Assembly: GCA_023265215.1 (NCBI GenBank)
Contig: JAHFUH010000017.1
Coordinates: 1 to 24,142 of the forward strand
Source: Acidobacteriota bacterium
GTDB lineage: Bacteria; Acidobacteriota; UBA6911
DNA: 24,142 bases
Direction of reading: 5' to 3'
Part shown: piece after piece, positions 1 to 7,365 of the stretch
How positions within the stretch are numbered: position 1 is the stretch's first letter
How the letters are laid out: every line of letters starts with the position of its first letter
The notes under the pieces: generated by a model
Told to the model about the DNA's origin: nothing
Database searches by the model: none
The model's input: only the letters and a program-made list of their open reading frames with translations
Made by a program: the position numbers and the translations under genes

Positions 1-21
1 TTAAGTGAACAGTATTGCCTC

Positions 22-203
22 TAACCCGGATTATTCATGAAGGTTCGTAGCGAGGCGGCGCAGACGGTCATGGATACAAGGCGCGCGACGAGAGGATTCC
101 GCAGGCGTACTCGAAAGTACGTCGAGGAATCCGACAGAGCGCAACGCAGTAGACATGCCCGGATCCGCCGCCGCAGTAGAAGCTTCATGAATAATCAGGG
201 CTA
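22..203. repeat. Inverted-repeat (MITE-like) element, copy 1
   Basis: The left end, CCCGGATTATTCATGAAG (25-42), is repeated inverted at the right end (183-200) with one mismatch. Inner segments also pair: GGATTCC near 93 with GGAATCC near 125, around a CGTACT/AGTACG core, so nearly the whole element can fold into one hairpin. A second copy in the same orientation lies at 1998-2181, with about four differences over the 176 bp between the flanking tetramers. CTAA stands directly outside both ends (21-24 and 201-204) in direct orientation, as a target duplication would. No coding capacity is apparent. A non-autonomous mobile element or a large REP-like palindrome are the two readings. Confidence 0.8.
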
Positions 204-264
204 AGCCTCCAAGTCTCTAAATTTCTCTGGCACTGACCTTTGAACCTGGTGCAGTATTGCGCCG

Positions 265-1644
265 ATGGAAAACTTTTTCTCAAGAAAGCCGGGACTGGCT
301 CTCCTGCTGATCCTCCTCTTTTCCTCGGTAATTCGTTTTGTCGGGCTGGGAGAAAAACAGCTTTGGGTCGATGAGATACTTCAAGTCATTCATTCCACGC
401 CCAACTCAATACAGGAAATTCTCAAAGGAGTTGCCGAGGATAGGGGTTCCGCGCCGCTTGATTATGTAGTTCAGCACTATGTGATGAAGGCATCCGGTCA
501 GCGCAATGAAATCTCCGCCCGATTGCATTCGGCCTTCTTCGGCTCCATTTCCATTCTGTTCATCTATTTTGTCGGATTGAATCTCTTCCATAGCAGGCAA
601 ATAGCGCTGTTGTCGAGCGCACTATACGGGATATACCCGCTCCACCAGCATTACTCTCAAGAGGGGAGACCCTATGCCCTGTTTATCTTTTTGGTACTGG
701 TCTTATTCGCCCTCTATCAGAAGCTGAGAGAGCAATTCTCCTGGCAAAAGGCTGCTCTCATGATCCTGCTTGCGGTCGCTTCATTTTATACGCACCCTTA
801 CACAGCTATGGTATTCGCGGTATTCGTTGGTATCGAGCTTCTGCATTCTCTGAAAATGCATCGACCCGTGTTTCAAAAATCACTTTTTGCAATCATCGGC
901 GCAGGCGTTTTAGGCGCACTTGCGTTTTTCCCGTGGGTCGTTTTTTCATTTCACAATGCTCATGGCGACAGCAATGACTGGCTTGGCTGGCGACTGGTGC
1001 CCGACATGATCAAGGCTTTCGGGGACGGCAGCTACCCTCTTGCAATCCTGCTTTTAGCCCTTGCCGTTTTCGGCGTAATCCGGTTGAAAAAAAACAGGTC
1101 TGATTCGCTGATTGATCTCATGTGCTGGATGCTTGTTCCTTTTCCAATAATCTTCACAATCCTGTGCTGGAGATCGTATTTCCTCAACACCCAACGGCAA
1201 CTGTTGTTCATAACACCTGCGATAATTTATTGCGCCGCATACGGATTGAACTATCTCCTCTCGCTTCACAGAAAGTTCGCCACTCTGCTCCTGGTCGCGT
1301 ACCCTTGCGTCTGCTTCGTCATCATCGGCTTGCACTTCACGGACAAGCGAATCGATTTCAAAGGAACAGCGGCTTATTTGCGGCAGAATATCCGGCAGGA
1401 TGACAAAGTATTCGCGCCAAAAGTCGATGGATATCTATCATTCTATTTTCCTGAAATCGGCAAATATGAGCATCATTCCTTTGACCAGCCTGGATCAGAG
1501 AATAGCCGCCTCTTTATAATCGACACCCGGTACGCCGACGCCAATGACAGGCGGAATCTGGATAAATTGCAGAAAGAGCCTGTGCATCAACTGGAATTCC
1601 GCGGAATAAAATTATCGGTCTTAAACCAGGAGCCGCCTCCCTAG
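265..1644 (+). CDS. GT39/ArnT-like membrane glycosyltransferase
   Basis: This 459-residue protein is an integral membrane glycosyltransferase of the GT-C fold (GT39/PMT or ArnT-like). Such enzymes move a sugar from a polyprenyl-phosphate carrier to a protein or lipid on the outer face of the inner membrane. The first membrane segment (about residues 10-28) is followed by a loop with LWVDE, whose D36-E37 match the acidic pair expected in the first periplasmic loop. An EGRPYAL motif lies at residues 133-139, and about nine more hydrophobic segments follow before a soluble tail. No clear Shine-Dalgarno sequence precedes the ATG. The stop codon lies inside the left terminal repeat of the 281-bp element at 1640-1920, so the original C-terminus may have been trimmed. 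The acceptor is unknown. It stands alone and is flanked by the two copies of the inverted-repeat element. Confidence 0.8.
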   Translation: MENFFSRKPGLALLLILLFSSVIRFVGLGEKQLWVDEILQVIHSTPNSIQEILKGVAEDRGSAPLDYVVQHYVMKASGQRNEISARLHSAFFGSISILFIYFVGLNLFHSRQIALLSSALYGIYPLHQHYSQEGRPYALFIFLVLVLFALYQKLREQFSWQKAALMILLAVASFYTHPYTAMVFAVFVGIELLHSLKMHRPVFQKSLFAIIGAGVLGALAFFPWVVFSFHNAHGDSNDWLGWRLVPDMIKAFGDGSYPLAILLLALAVFGVIRLKKNRSDSLIDLMCWMLVPFPIIFTILCWRSYFLNTQRQLLFITPAIIYCAAYGLNYLLSLHRKFATLLLVAYPCVCFVIIGLHFTDKRIDFKGTAAYLRQNIRQDDKVFAPKVDGYLSFYFPEIGKYEHHSFDQPGSENSRLFIIDTRYADANDRRNLDKLQKEPVHQLEFRGIKLSVLNQEPPP

Positions 1645-1920
1645 GAGCCTGTCCGAGTATTAGGAGGGGTCGCGCGCATGGGGCTTGCACGGTGAGCGCA
1701 AGGCGCGAGGAGGAGGCGATGCGGGGACATCGTTGACGACGAGCAACGCCGCGATCGCCGTGCAACCCCCATGCGCCCTTTGGGTTTCGGCTTCGCGCGG
1801 GCATCTGCTTCGTTGCCTCTCCTCGACGATGTGCCCGCATCGCCTGCGTCGCGGCGCCTCGCATCTGCCCGCGCGAAGCCAGAAACGTGGCCACTCCTAA
1901 TACTCGGACAGGCTCCTAGG
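1640..1920. repeat. 281-bp fold-back element with 27-bp terminal inverted repeats
   Basis: The ends are perfect 27-bp inverted repeats starting CCTAGGAGCCTGTCCGAGTA (1640-1666 and 1894-1920). Between them are two further hairpins: 1674-1692 pairs with 1758-1776 (19 nt, one mismatch), and 1789-1803 pairs perfectly with 1866-1880. The element is GC-rich, and the open frames across it look like products of the palindromes rather than genes. Its left end overlaps the last codons and the TAG stop of the glycosyltransferase gene. It shares no sequence with the 184-bp element nearby. I read it as a non-autonomous mobile or structural repeat; the family is not recognised. Confidence 0.75.
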
Positions 1921-1997
1921 ATTCAGCGTTTCCCCGCGCCATCCGCATACTCCGAACCACATTTCTTCTTATTCAATTTTCCGCTAAATCGTCAATC

Positions 1998-2181
1998 TTA
2001 ACCCGGATTATTCATGAAGGTTCGTAGCGAGGCGGCGCAGACGGGCATGGATACAAGGCGCGCGACGAGAGGATTCCGCAGGCGTACTCGACAGTACGTC
2101 GAGGAATCCGACCGAGCGCAACGCAGTAGACATGCCCGGATCCGCCGCCGCAGTAGAAGCTTCATGAATAATCCGGGTTAA
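1998..2181. repeat. Inverted-repeat (MITE-like) element, copy 2
   Basis: This copy has perfect 22-bp terminal repeats: TTAACCCGGATTATTCATGA begins the left end (1998-2019) and its inverse closes the right end (2160-2181). The interior matches copy 1 at 22-203 almost base for base. TTAA at both outer ends may be a target duplication, by comparison with CTAA at copy 1. It lies just upstream of the histidine kinase gene, and its right end stops two bases before an in-frame ATG (2184) that I regard as a false start. Confidence 0.8.
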
Positions 2182-2261
2182 AGATGTTGGCAGCGACAGA
2201 CAGGCCGATAAGAAGCTATGCAGGATCAGGCTGCCCATTCACGAATCTTAGGGGGAAACAG

Positions 2262-4211
2262 GTGCTGAATGAAGATAGTAGCTCGCGCCTGGCTGAGCTG
2301 GAGAAAAGATGTGAGCAACTGGAGAAGAATCTCCGGCTGAGTGAAGATCGGTTCGACAAACTCTTTCACGCCTCATCCCATTTGATGACCATAACAACAG
2401 TCAAAGACGGCCGGATCATTGATATCAATGAGACGAGCGCCAGTCTTGGCGGTTTTACGCGCAAAGAGATGATCGGCCGGGTTTCGTCTGAAATAGGGCT
2501 TTTTGCTGATGCAAAACAAAGAGAGAGGATGATCCGAAAACTCCAGGAGGATGGGAGGGTTCACAATCTTGAAATGAAGGTTCGCACAAAAACAGGCGAA
2601 TTGCGCACGGTCCTTCTTTCAGCTGATCCTATTACTCTGAAAGACGAAGAATGCTTTCTTGGTATTTCCATAGACATTACGGAACGTAAGAAGGCGGATG
2701 AAAGCCTTCGACAAACCCTGGCCTGGCAGGCAGCTATATTTGAAGGCTCGCGGGATGGAATCCTGATAAGCGACAAAAGTGCAAAAATCGTGGCAGCCAA
2801 TGCTGCAGCCTGCGAATTGACAGGATATTCGAAACAGGAATTACTGAAAATGCGGGCGTCAGACCTGCAAACCGAGGCAGATCTTACCGAATTGGCTGTC
2901 CTTCACGATCGGATTCTGGCTGGAGAGGATATCCAGGGAGAAACAATCATTACAACCAAGGACGGGCGTTGCATCGACGCCGAGTTCGGTCATCAGCGGG
3001 TGCTCATTTCCGGCGTGCCCTATGTGCACACAATCGCGCGGGATGTATCCTCACGAAAGCTCCTGGAGGCCCAGTTGCTGCAGGCCCAGAAAATGGAAGC
3101 GATAGGCGCCCTGGCCGGCGGCGTGGCGCATGATTTCAATAATCTGCTTTCGGTCATCAAAGGATACACCGAATTGCTGCTGGACGGATTCGACCAAAAC
3201 GATTCCAGGCGCCAGGATCTCGAGCAAATCGAGAAGGCTTCACAGCGCGCTGTTTCGCTGACGTCCCAACTCCTGGCCTTCAGCCGCAAACAGATACTCC
3301 AGCCGGAGATTCTGAATCTGGGCGCTGCGATTGCCGAAATGAGCACGATGCTTCGGCGGCTGATCGGCGAAGACGTTGAATTGATCACTCTTGCCGAGCC
3401 CAACCTTGGCCTGATCAATGCCGATCCCGGGCAAATCCAGCAGATAGTCATGAACCTGACCGTCAATGCAAGAGATGCCATGCCTCAAGGCGGCAAGCTG
3501 ATTATTGAAGCTGCAAATGCGGATCTTGATGAGCGCTCCGTTCGGACGCGTCCAATGATGGGAAAGGGTCCCTACGTGGTGCTGGCGATCAGCGACAACG
3601 GCATAGGAATGGACGCGGCGATCCGGAGCCGGATATTTGAGCCTTTTTTCACCACCAAGGAAAAGGGCAAAGGGACAGGATTGGGCCTGTCCACTGTTTA
3701 CGGCATTGTAAAGCAGAGCAACGGATTCATCTGGGTATATAGCGAACCGGGGAAAGGCACGACTTTTAAGATATATTTCCCAAGAGTAAGAAGCGAAGTC
3801 AACCAGGCAGCCGGCACCAAAAAAATTAAGCATGAAGACGAGGGATCCGAAACCGTACTTTTGGTGGAGGATGAAACATCCGTTCGCGCTCTGGCAAGCA
3901 GGATTTTGTGCGAACGGGGATATAGCGTGCTACAAGCCGGGGACGGGGTGGAGGCGCTGCGAGTTGCCCGGGACTTCAATGGCGAAATCGATCTGGTCTT
4001 GACGGATGTCGTCATGCCCGGCATCAGCGGCCGAACGCTTGTTGCTCGTCTCGAGTCTTTACGGCCGGGAATTAAATCGCTTTACATGTCAGGATATACC
4101 GACACTGCAATCGTAGACCACGGCATACTGGATTCGAAGGTGGCCTTCCTACAAAAGCCTTTTACAGTCCAAAGCCTGGCGCACAAAGTGCGCGAAGTCA
4201 TAAATGCATAA
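2262..4211 (+). CDS. Hybrid sensor histidine kinase (PAS-PAS-HisKA-HATPase-REC)
   Basis: This is a 649-residue soluble sensor kinase. After a short coiled-coil (about residues 5-28) come two PAS domains, the first ending in DITERKK and the second in DVSSRK. The HisKA domain has phospho-acceptor H290 in GGVAHDFNNLL. The HATPase domain has an N box (NLTVNARDAM), a G1 box (DNGIGM) and FEPFFTTKEKGKGTGLGL. A C-terminal receiver domain has D582 in LTDVVMPG. No membrane segment is present, so the signal is probably cytoplasmic. I chose GTG at 2262 because AGGGGG stands six bases before it and the protein then begins directly with the coiled coil. An in-frame ATG at 2184 has no ribosome site and abuts the repeat. 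No output regulator is adjacent, so it is an orphan kinase. The ligand is unknown. Confidence 0.9.
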   Translation: MLNEDSSSRLAELEKRCEQLEKNLRLSEDRFDKLFHASSHLMTITTVKDGRIIDINETSASLGGFTRKEMIGRVSSEIGLFADAKQRERMIRKLQEDGRVHNLEMKVRTKTGELRTVLLSADPITLKDEECFLGISIDITERKKADESLRQTLAWQAAIFEGSRDGILISDKSAKIVAANAAACELTGYSKQELLKMRASDLQTEADLTELAVLHDRILAGEDIQGETIITTKDGRCIDAEFGHQRVLISGVPYVHTIARDVSSRKLLEAQLLQAQKMEAIGALAGGVAHDFNNLLSVIKGYTELLLDGFDQNDSRRQDLEQIEKASQRAVSLTSQLLAFSRKQILQPEILNLGAAIAEMSTMLRRLIGEDVELITLAEPNLGLINADPGQIQQIVMNLTVNARDAMPQGGKLIIEAANADLDERSVRTRPMMGKGPYVVLAISDNGIGMDAAIRSRIFEPFFTTKEKGKGTGLGLSTVYGIVKQSNGFIWVYSEPGKGTTFKIYFPRVRSEVNQAAGTKKIKHEDEGSETVLLVEDETSVRALASRILCERGYSVLQAGDGVEALRVARDFNGEIDLVLTDVVMPGISGRTLVARLESLRPGIKSLYMSGYTDTAIVDHGILDSKVAFLQKPFTVQSLAHKVREVINA

Positions 4212-4314
4212 TTACGGATGACGAGTTACGAATTACGAATGGATTCATCCACCTGTAATCGGGGCTAATCCTCTGCTAAAAAGTATGTAATTCGTTACTC
4301 GTAATTAGTAATTC
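4210..4314. repeat. Heptamer fold-back array A
   Basis: The left arm (4211-4240) reads as 7-base words with small changes: ATTACGG, ATGACGA, GTTACGA, ATTACGA. The right arm (4287-4314) is the inverse set: GTAATTC, GTTACTC, GTAATTA, GTAATTC. The arms can pair across a 46-base middle. The array begins on the stop codon of the histidine kinase and lies between convergent genes, so it may act as a two-way terminator. The remaining 81 bases to the decarboxylase subunit gene hold nothing recognisable. Confidence 0.8.
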
Positions 4315-4395
4315 AACTTCCAACCCGAGTCTCCAGAAGATGGGATTCGAACGGGCCAATATCCAGGATGATTGGGTCTTGCGCAGCTTCCCGCT

Positions 4396-4626
4396 TTATT
4401 TTTTCTCCAGCGGCGGAATCGGATTGGGGCTGCTCAAGGATTCCAGATCCTCCTGGTCGAGTTGGAATTCGGGATCTCTTTTTTCCAGCACGGTTATCTG
4501 TTCTTCTTCGGTAGAACGCCAGCTGTAATTGCATCGCTTGCAATAATAAACCTCCCATACTCCACTTCGATCGGGAGCTTCAGCCACCTTTCTTGCCGTA
4601 TCCCTTAAGCACCGGACACAAATCAT
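4396..4626 (-). CDS. Hydroxyarylic acid decarboxylase subunit D-like zinc ribbon (VdcD/PadD family)
   Basis: This 76-residue protein resembles the small D subunit of reversible, non-oxidative hydroxyarylic acid decarboxylases (VdcD type). In that family the D subunit is encoded beside the UbiD-type C subunit. Two cysteine pairs, C3-x2-C6 and C29-x2-C32, can hold one zinc ion. The stretch VWEVYYCKRCNYSWRSTE matches the remembered family pattern VWxVYxCxxCxYxWRxTE. A charged, proline-rich tail follows. It starts 15 bases after the UbiD-type gene, with AGGATAGGA just before the ATG, so the two form a transcription unit and probably a complex. Its exact role is poorly known. Identification is by motif from memory; confidence in the family is good. 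Confidence 0.82.
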   Translation of the reverse strand: MICVRCLRDTARKVAEAPDRSGVWEVYYCKRCNYSWRSTEEEQITVLEKRDPEFQLDQEDLESLSSPNPIPPLEKK

Positions 4627-4641
4627 AATTTTCCTATCCTT

Positions 4642-6075
4642 CTAAAATTGCGGGCGGACTTCCTTCAATATCTCTCTCAACCGCTCGGCCGCTTTTGCGC
4701 TTCCGGGAGGATCCGCAATCATCGTGATTTCCCGCATACGGTCCGGGGCAACAGGAGTCGTGGCATCTATTATGAGCTTGCTTCCCACACCGGGAGGATC
4801 CGTACATGGATCCAGCGGAACGCCCGGCGTGTTTGGAATCACAACAACGTCCTTTTCCGCACGGATTCTCGTGGACAGTGCCCACATGACCTTTTCCAGG
4901 TTAAATGGATCCACATCCCCGTCAACTATAATGATGTTTTTTGCATACGACATTCCGTGAGGAGTGGACGCCACTCTGAACGCAAGCGTTTTCCCGAATC
5001 CGCCCAATCTCATGTCGGAAGCTACTATGATCGTCAGCCCATGCTGGTACATGGCATTGACGCATTTCACCTCAGGGAATTCCGCTTTCAACTGCTTGTA
5101 CAGCGGAACGGATGTCCATAATCCGATCAGAGTGTCGTGCTCCGTCCAGGGCTTTCCGATAAAAAGAGTTTCATATATCGGATCCCGGCGATGGGTCACC
5201 CTATTCACTTTTATTCGTATCTGATTTCTTGCACCGGAATAGCTGCCCGGAAATTCACCGAATGGACCTTCACAAAATCGCTGCCTTGGAATGACCTCAC
5301 CCTCAATGACATACTCGCAGTGAGCAGGAATGTTCAGATTGCTTCCTATGGCTTTGGTTAATTCAATAGGCTCGCCCATGATAGCCGCAGCTGCAATGTA
5401 TTCGGATTGACCGTAGGGCAGGGGTGTTGCAGCCATGGTGGTGAGCCAGGGAGGATTCCCGATGCATATCGCCACAGGAAATGACTCGTTCTTTTCTTCG
5501 CATCTCCTGAGATGCCGCGCGAAATCATGATATGGCAACGGCTGCATGCCCAAAGTATCAGGTCCCTGGACCATTACCCTGTAAATGCCGACATTCTCCT
5601 TGTCCAGGTTTTCCGGGTCTTCTGAATCACGGGATATAACGCATGCTTTGCTGAAATAATACCCTCCGTCATTTTGATTGATCCGGAAAAGGGGCATCAA
5701 CTCATAAAGATTGATATTTTTTTCAACGACGATCTCCTGGCAGGGAGCGTTATCCACCCACTTCAGTTCTCCGCTGCTCAGATCTTGCCAAAGCCTGTCG
5801 ACCTGGAAAAACTGCTGGCGTATGTTCGCATTCCTGTCCATTCCGAGCAGAATGGCGTGATTGACCCAGGAGCCATGTACGTTTCCAGCGATTCTGAATC
5901 CTTTGTATCCCATGATGTTGTCAAATACAATCGCCGGGCTGTCATTGTCGAGATCCGCCGCAGCCTTGAGATAGGTTCTTACGTCCGGTTCCGGATAAAC
6001 AATATCGTGCAAGGTCACGAGCTGTCCATTTTTCCCCAACGCTTCCAAAAAACTTCGCAAACTCTGAAAAGCCAT
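4642..6075 (-). CDS. UbiD-family prenylated-FMN decarboxylase (subunit C-like)
   Basis: This 477-residue enzyme is a UbiD-family decarboxylase, which uses prenylated FMN to add or remove CO2 on aromatic or unsaturated acids. R166, E269 and E274 fall in the expected places (IYRVMVQGP and CEGPFGEFPG) and have nearly the same spacing as R173, E277 and E282 of A. niger Fdc1. The adjoining VdcD-like subunit points to a phenolic acid such as hydroxybenzoate or vanillate rather than the ubiquinone precursor, but the substrate cannot be read from sequence. I chose ATG at 6075 because the family starts at the LRSFLEALGKNGQL segment. A longer frame from TTG at 6186 overlaps the flagellin terminator. 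The ribosome site is weak. No ubiX, needed to make the cofactor, lies in the window. Confidence 0.9.
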   Translation of the reverse strand: MAFQSLRSFLEALGKNGQLVTLHDIVYPEPDVRTYLKAAADLDNDSPAIVFDNIMGYKGFRIAGNVHGSWVNHAILLGMDRNANIRQQFFQVDRLWQDLSSGELKWVDNAPCQEIVVEKNINLYELMPLFRINQNDGGYYFSKACVISRDSEDPENLDKENVGIYRVMVQGPDTLGMQPLPYHDFARHLRRCEEKNESFPVAICIGNPPWLTTMAATPLPYGQSEYIAAAAIMGEPIELTKAIGSNLNIPAHCEYVIEGEVIPRQRFCEGPFGEFPGSYSGARNQIRIKVNRVTHRRDPIYETLFIGKPWTEHDTLIGLWTSVPLYKQLKAEFPEVKCVNAMYQHGLTIIVASDMRLGGFGKTLAFRVASTPHGMSYAKNIIIVDGDVDPFNLEKVMWALSTRIRAEKDVVVIPNTPGVPLDPCTDPPGVGSKLIIDATTPVAPDRMREITMIADPPGSAKAAERLREILKEVRPQF

Positions 6076-6184
6076 AAAAACCGTTCTGGGTCTGATTGAT
6101 ATCCCAAACCCGCGCATCATTATAATTTTATCCAAAAGCCTGATCTTCGAGTGAGTATTGTAAACAGGAAAAGCCCGAGTATCC

Positions 6185-6219
6185 AAAAAAAAGGCGCGTT
6201 CAAGAGGAACGCGCCTTTT
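6185..6219 (-). terminator. Rho-independent terminator of flagellin 1
   Basis: A perfect 9-bp GC-rich stem (GGCGCGTTC 6193-6201 with GAACGCGCC 6207-6215) closes a 5-base loop. On the minus strand it is followed by eight U residues (6185-6192), and on the plus strand by four. It lies about 20 bases after the flagellin 1 stop codon and separates that transcript from the decarboxylase genes. Confidence 0.9.
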
Positions 6220-6239
6220 AGCTAAAATTGTTGGAACTA

Positions 6240-7097
6240 CTACCCGCGAAGCAAGCTGAGAACTGTCTGGCTGCTGGAGTTAGCCTGCGCCAGAGCTGCA
6301 ATCCCAGATTGCGCCAGTATCTGGTATTTGGTCAGGTTGGCTACCTCTTCAGCAATATTGGCGTCCCGAATGCTGGACTCTGCAGCCTGCGTGTTTTGCG
6401 ATTGCGTTTGCAGGACTGCAACTGCGGATTGAAGTCTGTTGATTCCTGCGCCTATGCTTGCTCTCATATTGGATACTCCATTGAGCGCATCCTTGATCGT
6501 TGTCAGTGAATTAGCGGCTGTATCCTGAGTTGTGAGATCGATGCCCACCAGACTCGTGCCTGCGAGCGAAGTGACTGTATTTGAACTCGTGGTGATTGTG
6601 TTGATCGTAACCGAAATGGAACTTATGCCTGTTAGGTCGCCCACATAAACGCTCAATGATCCGTTGACGCCTGAGGTTGTAAATATTCCATAGCCATTGA
6701 AATTGGTTTGGGTGGAGATACGAGCGATTTCCGACTGTATTGCACTGAATTCGGCGTTCAGCGAGGACCTGCCCGTCGAGTCCACAGTCTCGGTGGCGGC
6801 TTCGTTCGCTAACGTCACAGAGCGCGTCAGCAGATTGGTGACTTCCTGCAATGCACCGTCCGCAATCTGTGATACCGAGATACCATCGTTTGCATTTCGA
6901 ACGGCTTGATTTAACGCCTGAGTGTTGGCGCGCAAGCTGTCTGCAATCTGCAGACCCGCTGCATCATCCGCTCCGGAATTGATGCGTCTTCCCGAAGATA
7001 AGCGCAAAAGGGTGCGTGAGAGATTGACATGGTTAACATTCAGTTGATTCTGCGCATTCAAACCGGAAATGTTGTTCAGGATGCTAAAAGATCCCAT
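6240..7097 (-). CDS. Flagellin 1
   Basis: This 285-residue flagellin forms the flagellar filament after export by the flagellar type III apparatus. The N-terminal D0/D1 region (about 1-140, with LSSGRRINSGADDAAGLQIADSLRA) and the C-terminal D1/D0 region (about 200-285, ending LSLLRG) are conserved. The middle is only a short Ser/Thr-rich bridge, so it lacks the variable outer domains D2/D3, as in other short flagellins. GGAGGAATTCCAA precedes the ATG. It is a paralogue of the gene at 8311-9171, and both carry the same promoter-like signature. It has its own strong terminator at 6185-6219. No other flagellar genes lie in the window. It contains no cysteine, as is usual for secreted filament proteins. 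Confidence 0.97.
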   Translation of the reverse strand: MGSFSILNNISGLNAQNQLNVNHVNLSRTLLRLSSGRRINSGADDAAGLQIADSLRANTQALNQAVRNANDGISVSQIADGALQEVTNLLTRSVTLANEAATETVDSTGRSSLNAEFSAIQSEIARISTQTNFNGYGIFTTSGVNGSLSVYVGDLTGISSISVTINTITTSSNTVTSLAGTSLVGIDLTTQDTAANSLTTIKDALNGVSNMRASIGAGINRLQSAVAVLQTQSQNTQAAESSIRDANIAEEVANLTKYQILAQSGIAALAQANSSSQTVLSLLRG

Positions 7098-7112
7098 TTG
7101 GAATTCCTCCTT

Positions 7113-7209
7113 GAATCCGTAAGATTCTTACCCGCCAGACCAAGGCTCTGGCCGCCCTGCCGGGGAGATTCACAGCCCCGGCTTCAAGGAATGCCCGGTG
7201 GGGCATTCC
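7113..7209 (-). promoter_or_regulatory. Structured 5' leader of flagellin 1
   Basis: The roughly 130-base leader can form successive stem-loops. GGAATGCCC pairs with GGGCATTCC (7188-7196/7201-7209), GCCGGGG with CCCCGGC (7159-7165/7176-7182), GCCAGA with TCTGGC (7134-7139/7147-7152) and GAATC with GATTC (7113-7117/7123-7127). The ribosome site lies just after the last. This could be a target for translational control such as CsrA/FliW or could stabilise the mRNA. It fits no riboswitch consensus I know. Confidence 0.5.
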
Positions 7210-7235
7210 CCACGTGTTTTTTCTGTTCATTCCTC

Positions 7236-7265
7236 TTATCGGACGGAAAATTCAATAATATTAGG
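7236..7265 (-). promoter_or_regulatory. Predicted sigma-28-like promoter of flagellin 1
   Basis: On the minus strand, CCTAAT is followed after 17 bases by CCGATAA. The latter equals the -10 core (GCCGATAA) of flagellar sigma-28 promoters; the -35 TAAT is close to TAAA, with spacing one base longer than in E. coli. The same arrangement precedes flagellin 2, which supports it. Transcription would start near 7229, about 130 bases before the ATG. Confidence 0.6.
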
Positions 7266-7365
7266 CTAATATCAAATATCCTAATATTATTAAATCAATC
7301 TATGTTGTTTTGATTTAAATAGATACGGCAGTATTATTGAAGGATATTATTGAGGTCAAGCGCCG

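Noticed and set aside
1685..2001. Overlapping open frames across the 281-bp element
   Set aside because: They follow from the GC-rich palindromes; neither strand shows a ribosome site or a recognisable protein.
22..2181. Composite transposon or insertion sequence around the glycosyltransferase
   Set aside because: No transposase gene is present between or beside the repeats; only non-autonomous elements can be supported.
3020..3833. Long minus-strand open frames (153 and 197 codons) opposite the histidine kinase
   Set aside because: Antisense shadows of a well-conserved kinase gene with no homology of their own.
6076..6186. Longer UbiD start at TTG 6186 or ATG 6120/6117
   Set aside because: The added residues are unlike the family, there is no ribosome site, and the TTG lies in the U-tract of the flagellin 1 terminator.
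7098..7230. Cyclic-di-GMP or other riboswitch in the flagellin 1 leader
   Set aside because: The conserved core words of the GEMM class are missing; only generic hairpins can be supported.
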